From assembly GCA_019321725.1 (NCBI GenBank), contig CM033113.1, positions 1,302,001 to 1,366,000 on the forward strand: a stretch of 64,000 nt of DNA, read 5' to 3'. The DNA is from Paulownia fortunei (Eukaryota > Streptophyta > Magnoliopsida > Lamiales > Paulowniaceae). A model generated the notes under the pieces. The model was given only the letters and a program-made list of their open reading frames with translations. It did not search any database and had not been told where the DNA came from. Both the position numbers and the translations under genes were made by a program. Shown here one piece after another: positions 45,408 through 54,800 of the stretch (position 1 is its first letter; every line of letters begins with the position of its first letter).

Positions 45408-46069
45408 TGTGAATAAATGTATTGCTAATTGATTATAGTTCATTTACTGTATCTAAGTGGTTCTTGAAAGGTTCTTGTTCGTAGCTGTAGTTTTCTCCTT
45501 ATCTTCAAACTTTATTTTTTTTTTCTCGTTTAGTATGCTTGAAGAGGCTGATGGAAACAGAAGTTGAGAGCTTGAAATTTGGAATGGCATGTTAATTATG
45601 ACCCTGCAGCGCACAATTTTTCAAGCATAAGGTACTGAGGAGCATAAGGTACTGAGGAACTGTTATAACCGACATGCTTCGGACGCACTTGATAAGTTCT
45701 ATCTACTAATTTGTTTATTTGATAGTCTAAAAGTTCTATCTATTTTTGCATGTTCTTTTGCTACCTTCTATTTGTGGGAATTTGAGATGTGAAAAAGTTA
45801 AACTTGATAATAGGAGATTTTATACGCATTTTTACTTTTAAATTTCTTCGTGTTGGAAACCAAAGTGGAGCATCAGACTGCTGAAATTTGTAATATTGTG
45901 TTTTTGTGGTGATTGCAACACAAAATCTTTTTAGTCCATTGAAGCTTGGGTAATTCTCCTGAATGGAGGTTTTAATGGTTCAATCAACTGAGGACCCGGT
46001 GGAGATGCATAGGAATACTAAGCTGAAATAATCGGATACGAAAATAGAGTTGCAGGAAGAACCATGCTT
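45404..46069 (+). pseudogene. AIR9 5' fragment embedded in gypsy element, copy B
   Basis: 666 bp, collinear with 51346-51995 and with exactly the same end points as copy A. It is longer because of a 16-bp internal duplication of GCATAAGGTACTGAGGA at about 45626-45659. The AIR9 start codon (45964) is kept, but the frame meets TAA after about 21 codons, so it is broken. The divergence pattern is not that of a direct copy of A: some sites match AIR9 where A does not, and the reverse also occurs. Confidence 0.93.
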
Positions 46070-47372
46070 CGTGCGATCTGCTGCCATTTTGGCTTGGTAA
46101 GCAATAGAAATATCTTTTCAAGTCAAAGACTTGTTGACATTACTCGGTCCACTCAAAATTCTTCCCTTCATGAAATACCTTGAAGAAAGGGAGTCATTTA
46201 TCTGCTGACCTTGAAATAAAATGGTTCAAGGCCACGAGTCTTCCAATTAGTTGTTGGACATGTTTGATATGTCGTGGATGGAGCATGTTCAAAATTACAT
46301 CAATTTGTTATGGGTTTGCTTCTATGCCCCTTTTAAATATCATATATCCCAAAAACTTCTCTCATCGCACACCAAATGTGCACTTTGCATGATTTAGCTT
46401 CATCTGGTATGTTCGTAGAATGTTGAAGCATTATTCCAAGTCTGACACATGGTTGCACGCACGCTTGCTTACTCTTGACCAGCATGTCATCGATGTATAC
46501 CTCCATGTTGCGGCTGATCAAATCCGTGAACATGTTATTGACTAAATATTGATATGTAGCTCGAGCATTCTTCAACCCAAAAGGCATCACTCTATAACAA
46601 TATATCCCTTGGTCCGTTATGAAGCTCGTCGTCTCTTGATCTTCATGAGCCAATCTAATTTGATTATATCCCTGATATGCATAAAGAAAACTCAACAGTT
46701 CACAACCTGAAGTGAAGTCCACTAGCTTGTCTATATGCGGGAATGGAAACGGAATTTTTGGGCAAGTCTTGTTTAGATTCGTGAAATCTATGCAAATATG
46801 CCACTTGCCTCCTGATTTGGGTACGCGGACTACATTGGCTAACCACTCTAGATATTGGACTGGATGAATATACTTGGCTGCTAATAACTTGTTGAACTCT
46901 TCTTTGATATGTTGAGATCTTTCAGGGCCAAAGGTTCTTTTATTCTGTTTGATCGGCTTCATACTTGGATTAACATTCAGCTGGTGAAGTGCTAACTCTG
47001 GTGGTATTCCCACTAGTTCTTCCATACTCCAAAAAAATACGTCAATGTTATGTCTAAGAAAGGTTGACAAGTGCTCTTCCACTTCTGGGTTGAGTCTAGT
47101 TCCAATCTTGATTGTCTTTGGGGGTTTCCTTGGAGTAGTTCCACTATCTTCAGTTCCTCAATAGCTTTCAGTTTCATATTATCGGGCTTCTTATTCCCAT
47201 CTTTTAATTCTACATCGACGGAGTTCATAAGCTTTCTTTTTCCCTTTTTTTTCTCCCTCATTCTAGATGATTGAGAACAAGTACGCAACCGTTTTTGGAT
47301 ATTTTTGATTAATTGAGAACTGGTGTAAAAAATATTGAGTAAATTGCTCAAAATTGGTAATTGTTCATCCAA
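46070..47372 (-). pseudogene. Gypsy reverse transcriptase region with RT/RNase H copy C
   Basis: This is the only copy that continues into the rest of the polyprotein. From the right, a frame at 47372-47013 carries the stretch before RT. After a frame change, 47082-46333 carries the RT fingers and palm: a Pro-Glu-Leu-Ala-Leu-His-Gln-Leu-Asn lead-in, Pro-Lys-Ser-Gly-Gly-Lys-Trp, Cys-Ile-Asp-Phe-Thr-Asn-Leu-Asn-Lys, Met-Pro-Phe-Gly-Leu-Lys-Asn-Ala, and the catalytic box Tyr-Ile-Asp-Asp. The frame breaks again just after Leu-Val-Lys-Ser-Lys-Gln. The RT/RNase H part (46070-46486) corresponds to copies A and B and lacks a short stretch at its junction end. Confidence 0.9.
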
Positions 47373-47639
47373 GGAGTTGATTAAACCAAGAGAGAGCTCA
47401 CTTGGTCAACGTGGTTCTAAAAATATTGAAGTATGTGGTATCGCTTAACTTATATAGGACAGCCTCTGTCGAAGAGAAGGGGCTATGCTTCGGGGGAAGA
47501 ACTACTAACGGGGTAAAATTCTTCACATAGGTATGTGTTTTAGATGGATAAGTTGGTTGATCGGTATAAATGTGTGACCTCGCTATTGGAGTTGGTGGCA
47601 TGGTGTATGTCGCATTGGTATCGTTTCATCGCTTGACCT

Positions 47640-47965
47640 TATTTTCTGGTCGAGAAGTGTGACTGTTCATTTTCTCTCGTGCTCTACTGGGAGGTGGAGT
47701 TGCAGGCCTTAATCCATCCCGGTCAGTAGTAGGAGAAGAAGTGCGACTCCTTGGGGGGTTTTTGTGGAGCGCTCTTTATGATGGGCTGCAGCAAATAGGG
47801 CAATCGCTTCAACCGCGACCCTGGCACTCGCTTCTTTGGTCATCTTTCGTAGAGCTCATTTAGTAAGTTGGACTCTCGGTTCATCTTGCAGTGGTGAGAG
47901 TTGGTCCATGGGATTGTTAATAGGCGGTCGTCGAGTAACTGGTTGTTCTGGTACTCTTCTTGTTA
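47640..47965 (-). pseudogene. Gypsy gag-like remnant
   Basis: On the minus strand a Pro-Met-Asp-Gln-Leu-Ser-Pro-Leu-Gln-Asp-Glu-Pro-Arg-Val-Gln-Leu-Thr stretch is followed by a stop. It resumes with an Ala/Glu-rich helix (Met-Thr-Lys-Glu-Ala-Ser-Ala-Arg-Val) typical of the N-terminal part of gypsy gag. The capsid core, zinc knuckle and protease are missing before the RT. Confidence 0.65.
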
Positions 47966-48066
47966 GGGGATTGTTTTTTGGATGCTAGTCTCTTGAACTG
48001 ATTTAGATCAGGTTTGCATTTCTCAATAATCAATAAGATTTTTCATAAATGGTGCAAAAAATAATA

Positions 48067-48430
48067 TGGAAATCACCTTCTTGTAATGGACTGTGCAAGT
48101 TGGAACGCTAATCAGTCACAAACTTGGTGGGTTATTACCTGTATCACAAACTAGGGTTAGAGGTGCTGTGGTTGCCCGATGAAGGCCTCCGACACTCAAG
48201 TTAGTAAGTTGCGTAAGTGAATTAAATTAGAAATTAGAGAGTGCTTAAAATTTAATCGAATGCATACTTTTCAATTATGAAAATAGGAGAGTATTTATAG
48301 CGAATAATAAAATATTTATTAATTATTTGACATCCGGTCATTAGAGAATTTTTCTTTTTATCTTTAATCTCTCTATCAACTTTTTTTTACCCATATTACT
48401 TAAATTAATTCATTTGAACTTAGACCATGA
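48067..48430 (-). repeat. Right LTR (5' LTR) of the gypsy element
   Basis: Direct repeat partner of 42825-43189, with many substitutions and small indels. The terminal dinucleotides are TG on the left and a mutated CA (GA) on the right. Adjacent 5-bp flanks of the two LTRs do not match, consistent with age or rearrangement. Confidence 0.78.
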
Positions 48431-49282
48431 TAACATGATCCAATTAATTTGGACCATTAAATTCTTTCAATGATGATATGTTATAACTCCCGAATTAATA
48501 TATTAAACTAGGACACTCAAATTGCACATATATGAATATGTATGAAATGTAGTATGGCATTATGTACTTTCCATTGCCAAAATGGGTAAAACCCTGTAAA
48601 CATACCCAACAAATACATCAATCCTAAATATTACTCCTATAATATTATGTAATATATATATATATATATAATGAGTCGAACATAATAAATTCGATAATTA
48701 CCATTTTAATTAAGTTGTTACGTACAAAATATATACTGAACAATATTATGCGGAGAAGTATAGCAATAGCGACTTTAACTCAAATTTAAACATACATCTC
48801 CAATACACCCCTTTTATAATACTCTCAAACACATCCAAATTTGGGGTTTATGAGAATATATAATAAATCAGGGTTGGTGATTTGTCAATTGTCACTGTGC
48901 CAATAATGGCAGCTCACTGGCTATATTGTCTTTACTAATCCAGCAAAGCTCCACTTAATTCCAAACCACCAGCCTTTCAATCAATCAATCAATGGTTATT
49001 TTCAAATTGCTACCATTATTAATAAAATTAGCACAAATATAATGGGGCCATAAGGCTCCCCTCTCTATCACTAGTCAACCATTCACACTCGCACATCAAT
49101 TTTTGGTCGAGTCTATGTCAAATTTGAGATTTGATTATCACTAAAAAGTCATAATAATTGTATTTTAAATATTAATTATTTCGTTCTACTATAATTAACA
49201 TGTTTGAGTTTGAGTATTATTGTAAGTTCTAAAGTGTTTTTGGACATTGTTCAAGAAAAATTCATCCATATATTGTCAAAAT
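48431..49282. other. AT-rich spacer
   Basis: Holds a (TA)n tract at 48652-48670. No gene or bounded element is seen. The last eight bases (49275-49282) are the left target duplication of the next element. Confidence 0.5.
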
Positions 49283-49723
49283 TAGAAGTGCACGACAATT
49301 AGAAGTCCACGTTGGGTTCGATCGAGCTGAATTTTGGCAAATTCATAAATCGAACACTAAATCGAAATTTTTAATTCGAATTGATCATAATCGATTTTTT
49401 TTTATTTTTCGATTCGATTTTCGATTAATTATTATTTTTAAATAAAATAAAATAAAAACTAAATAATAAAATTATAAAATATATTTATTTATTTATTATT
49501 TTTAGTTTGGGTGAGAAAAACATAAAAAACAGTATAAAAATAAATAACAAAATATAAAAACTTAATTTTTAAAATAAAAATAATAATTCAATTTTCAGTT
49601 TGCTATTAACCGAAATTTAAAACCGAAACTAAACAAAATTAAAAATTTGAAAAATAAAAAATAAAAATTTAAAATTTTAATTTCGATTCGATTCTACCGG
49701 TTAACCGAATTATGTCCACTCTA
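49283..49723. mobile_element. hAT-type MITE with 8-bp target-site duplication
   Basis: GTCAAAAT occurs exactly at 49275-49282 and again at 49724-49731. Between them the element begins TAGAAGTGCACGACAATT and ends, inverted, TAGAGTGGACATAATTCG. The subterminal regions contain repeated TTCGATT/AACCGAA words. 441 bp, AT-rich, no transposase. The 8-bp duplication and ends of this kind are typical of hAT elements. Confidence 0.85.
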
Positions 49724-50970
49724 GTCAAAATATCAAATTTCGTCTAAAAAGTTTTTTTTGTGTAATTGTGAAATAAATGGACAATTAAAATTCATCCTTT
49801 TTTTATGACCACAATAATAGATTGTAATATCAATTAAATTGTCAAATATGATAATATTAGGACAAAAGATACAATAATCATAATAATTCTACCGTCGTAT
49901 GAAAAAAATTAAATTTTGTTCAAAAATATTTTAGAAATTGATAAATGTTTATTTATTTGTATCAGCTGATGACAGTGCAAGAGCAATTCTCGTATATACC
50001 CTTCATTAAACAAACCAATGTCAAAAAATAAATATATAAAAAAAGAACATTTTTATTTCCCTTACCCTCCAACTCGTCGCTTTTCCCTCTGCTGCTGCTT
50101 ATTACCTTAGTTAAGTGCTAAAAGTATGGTGAAAATCTAGTGAAAATATTAAAAATATAAAAATAAATTCGAAAATAAAACCAAAGGGACACTATATTTT
50201 CTTCATTTAATTAAGGGCAGGAATGTCAATTAAGGTCTTTTCGCTGCTATGGCATTAGGAGAATTGCTCTGGCAATATAACCACCCAATTGTTCCTACCT
50301 GTACATGTACCCACCCAGGGGTTGAACCCATCCTTCCAGTCTTTTGAATTCGATTTCAAAAAATCCTTCAATCTGTCCTTTTCGCACCCGATTTTCCGCC
50401 AACTTCACTTTCCAAATTACTACTATTTTCTCAAAAACCACACCAAAACTTAAAATAACAGGAAAACCCCAAAATACGCGCACAGCAACAAGCAGTTATA
50501 CTTTCAGACAAAAAATCATAACCTATGCACTGTAATCCACATTACATTGGCCCCAACAACAAATATATACACATCTGTATCTCTATCTGCGCTGATAACT
50601 TCCATAATTCTCTCTCTGTTTCACTAAACTTCTTCTCCAGTGTTTTTTTTTTCTCTCTCTCTTACTTTGCTTTACGTCTCTCTTTTTCTTGTCACGCTTT
50701 GAAAAAGAGAAAAAGGCAAAGAGACACTAGTATAAAACTGCCATGTAATATGATACATACATTATTGATATTTATGTACGTATAGTTCAGTAGTGATAAT
50801 GTGCTTTCTTTAGAACCCTAGTGTGGGAAAAAATTTCCGGGTGTAGTTGAACTGTCTTGCTTTTCTTGCTGGGCTCACTCTACTTCACCAGATCTAAACT
50901 GTTTTGAGGTAGTAGCACTTAAACCTACACGCATTCTTGTTTTTTCTTGCTGTCACTGTTTTTCTTGGTC
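49724..50970. other. AIR9 upstream region and probable first leader exon
   Basis: AT-rich DNA gives way at about 50570-50700 to a CT-rich tract, as is common around plant transcription starts and 5' UTRs. No coding frame with family similarity is present. The leader exon ends cannot be fixed without transcript data. Confidence 0.4.
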
Positions 50971-51333
50971 TTCTTGGATTAAGTAGTAATGTGGGTTTAG
51001 GCTCAAGACTTGAGACTTGCAAATTTTTTATGTTTTCTTTGTTCTTTATTGATTTTATCGGTTAAAATGTAATGTGGATTTAGACTCAAGAATTCTAGAC
51101 TTGCAAAGTTCTTGATTTTTCTTGGACTGAATTATAATGTCGGTTTAGACTCGAGAGCTTTAGAATGGCTTTTTTGCTGCTGTTCTTGGCTCTATTTGGA
51201 TTTTCTTGGATTCAATTATATAATCGGTTCAGAGCAAGAAGTTGAGAGAAGCATTCCGCTGTTTTTTCTGTCTCTTTTTCGATTTCTTGGATGGAATTGT
51301 ACTGCCGGTTCAGAGTCAAGAACTCGACAGCTG
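50971..51333. repeat. Five imperfect ~60-90-bp repeats in the AIR9 leader
   Basis: Units start near 50973, 51060, 51121, 51204 and 51286. Four of them open with TTCTTGGATT or a close variant. All contain a core like AATGTGGGTTTAGACTCAAGAACTTGAGAC in degenerate form (GGTTTAGACTC, GGTTCAGAGTC). They lie in a non-coding leader or leader intron, directly before the segment that was copied into the gypsy element. Confidence 0.75.
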
Positions 51334-51475
51334 TATTTGCGTTATATGTGTGAATAAATGTTTTGTTAATTGATTATAGTTCATTTACTGTATCTAAGTG
51401 GTTCTTGAAAGGTTCTTGTTTGTAGCTGTAGTTTTCTCCTCCTTTTCAAACTTTATATTTTTTTTTCTCGTTTAG

Positions 51476-51508
51476 TATGCTTGAAGAGGCTGATGGAAAC
51501 AGAAGTTG
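51476..51508 (+). promoter_or_regulatory. Short upstream ORF in the AIR9 leader
   Basis: ATG after a TTTAGT acceptor-like context starts a ten-codon frame (Met-Leu-Glu-Glu-Ala-Asp-Gly-Asn-Arg-Ser) ending in TGA. The same frame is preserved in both embedded AIR9 copies. If the segment is exonic it could reduce translation of AIR9. Whether it is exon or intron is unknown. Confidence 0.35.
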
Positions 51509-51888
51509 AGAGCTTGAAATTTGGAATGGCACGTTAATTATGACCCTGCCGCGCACAATTTTTCAGGCATAAGGTACTGAGGAACTGTTATAACCGACAT
51601 GCTTCGGACGCACCTGATAAGTTCTATCTACTAATTTGTTTATTTGATAGTCTAAAAGTTCTATCTATTTTTGCATGTTCTTTTGCTACCTTCTATTTGT
51701 GGGAATTTGAGATGTGAAAAAGTTAAACTTGATAATAGGAGATTTTATGCGCATGTTTACTTTTAAATTTCTTCGTGTTGGAAACCAAAGTGGAGCATCA
51801 GACTGCTGAAATTTGTAATATTGTGTTTTTGTGGTGATTGCAACACAAAATCTTTTTTAGTCCATTGAAGCTTGGGTAATTCTCCTGA

Positions 51889-54800
51889 ATGGAGGTTTCA
51901 ATGGTTCAATCAACTGAGGATCCGGTGGAGATGCACAGGAATACTGAGCCGAAACAATCGGATACGGAAACAGAGCTGCAGGAAGAACCATGCTTTGAGA
52001 GTGTGAAGAAAGTCTCTAAGGCGCCCAAACCAAATGCCATAACAACACCTAAGGGCACTGGTACAGGTTTGGCTTCTAAAAGAAAAATTGAAGCAAAGGG
52101 TGGTACAGAGTCTAGTTCGAATGAGACAAGATCAACATTGACTAAACCAACTATGAGCAGTGCCTCGCGCACTTCAGGATCAGTTCCAATGACTAGAAGG
52201 AGCAGCACTGGTGGTTTACCTGAAAAGCAGCCAATAGCGGTTACAAAACGACAGAGCGGTGACATTGGTTTAGCAGTAGGTAAAAGAACCAGCTCTTTAG
52301 CCTCAGAACCTCTAAGGAAATCTCTTCCAGAAATTCGGAGGAGCTCAGTGTCATCCATTGGTGCTAAGCCTGCTATCAGACAGAGCATTTCGGAAACTCG
52401 AAAGTTGGTTCCGATTTCACCTGTTGCTAAAACTCCAAGGACACCAACCAGTTCTGATTCAAGCAAGCAAGATTCTAGTAAAAAAACTTCCTTCAGATCC
52501 TCTCAGTTGTCAGTTTCTTCAATCAAGAGGATTTCTTCTCCATCATTGGATAGCACTGGAAGTAGTAGCTCTGTTAGGAAGTCGGTTGCAAAGGTTTCTC
52601 CCCTCTCTACCCGGTCACCCACAATATCCACTGGGTCCAAATCTGGTAGTCTGTCAACATCTCTAGACAGAAGTTCTAGTTTATATGGTCGTAAGAAAGT
52701 GGGAACTCCAGAAAGTCGGGACTCGCGTCTGATTATGCTTCCTCAAGTGGAGGTGAAAGCTGGTGATGATGTGGTAAGAATTCTATAAGTAAGCCTTTGA
52801 AAAAATGTATTGGTATTAACAGACTTTAACTGCTGGTGGACTTACCGAAAATGTTTTGATCTGTAACATTCTATATTCATCCCAGGATATTTTTAGATAT
52901 TGGTCTTAACTGGTTTTTTCACATCATATGTTGAACTACTGTCTAGGCTTCTAAGTGTTTGTGGTACACTTCATTGCATTTTGGTCCAGACTAAATGTGG
53001 CAAATGGGGATGCACAACTTACATTCTATATCTTCATGGCGTGAGCCATGAGAGAGTTATTCCTATTGCAGTGGCTTGAAAATTATAATTCAAACATTAA
53101 ATAATTTGTCACAGTTGGAATGCTATTATTCTTCATCCTTTGTTTCTTGGTCAATTTTCAGTTAATTAAAGGTTCGTGTGACTTTTTGTTTTTTTCAAAT
53201 GAAGAGATTGGATCTTCGGGGCCACAAGATACGCAGTCTCAACAGCGGTGGACTGAACTTGCCACCAAATCTAGAGGTACTTTGTGTTTATCACAGTTCC
53301 TGAGATTTACCTGTTGGTTTTCTAGTTTTTGTCTTTTAGTGCACGAGATTTAGGTTTCTCAATGCACATTGCTGCCAAGAGTAACCTGTGATACTAAGGC
53401 TCTCCATTTCTTCTTTTTTGGGAGTAAATTTACACGCCGATGGTCCTCGATTAACTGCCTTATTCTTTGATTATTTTTGTATGAGAAGCGCTATAATGTG
53501 ATCATTTCTCTGTTAAATGTCATAGTACACATTTTTAAAACTCACATTATCCAGTTGTGTAAGGAATGTAAACTTTGTTTTTGGACTTGGTTCACTATCA
53601 GTTCCTAAACATGAGAATTCTGTCTGCATGCTAGAGCATATATAGATATTTTCTTGTAATTTAGTCTTACAATTTTTAATTCCTGGATTTTAGCAAACTG
53701 GCCCCAAGCTCTTGAGTGACATCATTACAGCCACAAGATGGAGAACATCCATCAATTGTTGCTCCCGAGCTTATTTTTATTGATTTTGGTTTGACACTAA
53801 AATTAACTTTTTTGCAGTTTGTTTATCTCAGAGACAACCTCTTGTCCACATTGGATGGTATTGAAGTCCTGAAACGGGTGAAGGTGTGTATAGATTGCTC
53901 ATTGCCAAATATCTTAACTTAAATTTTAAATACTCAAAGGATAAGTTCAGGGTTGTCTGTTCTTCTTATTCCGCTAGTCAGCATCTTGTTTCTATCTTAA
54001 GCCACTTGTGCATCATAGTCCTTGTTCTACTTTCAGGTTCTTGATTTGAGTTTTAATGATTTTAAAGGACCTGGTTTTGAGCCACTTGAGAATTGCAAAG
54101 CACTACAGGTGATCCTTTTTTCTCGACGATCTACTGTTTAAAGAATGGGATACTTGTTTGTACAATTATATGATTTTCTTTTACTGCAGCAACTTTATCT
54201 CGCTGGAAATCAAATCACATCCTTGAAGAGCCTTCCCGAGCTTCCTAACTTGGAGGTGAACCTCCAGATATTGTTTTGGCTCATGCTTTTCTCACATCAT
54301 TGTTAGGATTGTGTCTGTGCATGATGATAAAACAACTTCCTTTGTGATTTTGCAGTTTCTGTCTGTTGCTCAGAATAAGTTAAAATCTCTTTCAATGGCA
54401 AGCCAGCCTCGTTTACAGGTAGGTTTGTTGCTTTACAAATCTTATTATCCCTGTGTCTTTCAGTTTACGAAAGTCAACTTTGTGTTTTCATAGGTACTAG
54501 CAGCCAGCAAAAATAAAATATCAACTTTGAAAGGCTTCCCATGCTTACCAGTGCTTGAGGTTAGTTGAGCAATTATGTTCCCAATTTTGATTTCATAATT
54601 ACAAAAATTAGCTTTACTGGGTGATAGTTTACAATTCAAGTTGAAGATGTAAGATTTTTGGAATATTGTGAAAATCTTTGCACGCTATGCACATCTAACA
54701 GATGATGATGGACATTGATTTTCTAACTTCAAGTTGGAACTAATAGGAGTCTGAAGACATATGATGGAAAATTTTCCCTATGTCGATCAAGCTAGTGAAT

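Larger units (their letters stand above)
42825..48430 (-). mobile_element. Degraded Ty3/gypsy LTR retrotransposon, rearranged
   Basis: Two directly repeated LTR-like sequences bound the region. The coding parts between them read on the minus strand. The likely 5' LTR is the right one. In order from it come a gag-like remnant (about 47965-47640), then, after a large deletion, the reverse transcriptase (about 47300-46490), and then three tandem copies of the RT end plus the RNase H start separated by host DNA. Next to the left LTR the minus strand reads AGTAGGGGACTTA before the LTR start, a plausible polypurine tract. Protease and integrase were not found. The LTRs differ by many substitutions and indels, so the insertion is old; stops and frameshifts confirm it is dead. 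Confidence 0.85.

Noticed and set aside
43894..46069. Assembly artefact as the explanation of the AIR9/gypsy array
   Set aside because: The copies differ from each other and from the source by many independent substitutions and a 16-bp duplication, which collapsed or duplicated reads would not produce. Long reads should still confirm it.
50971..51333. CRISPR-like array
   Set aside because: The repeats are degenerate and uneven in length, without unique spacers of constant size, and the sequence is a plant nuclear gene leader.
51906..52466. 186-codon minus-strand frame
   Set aside because: Antisense shadow of AIR9 exon 1, with no family similarity of its own.
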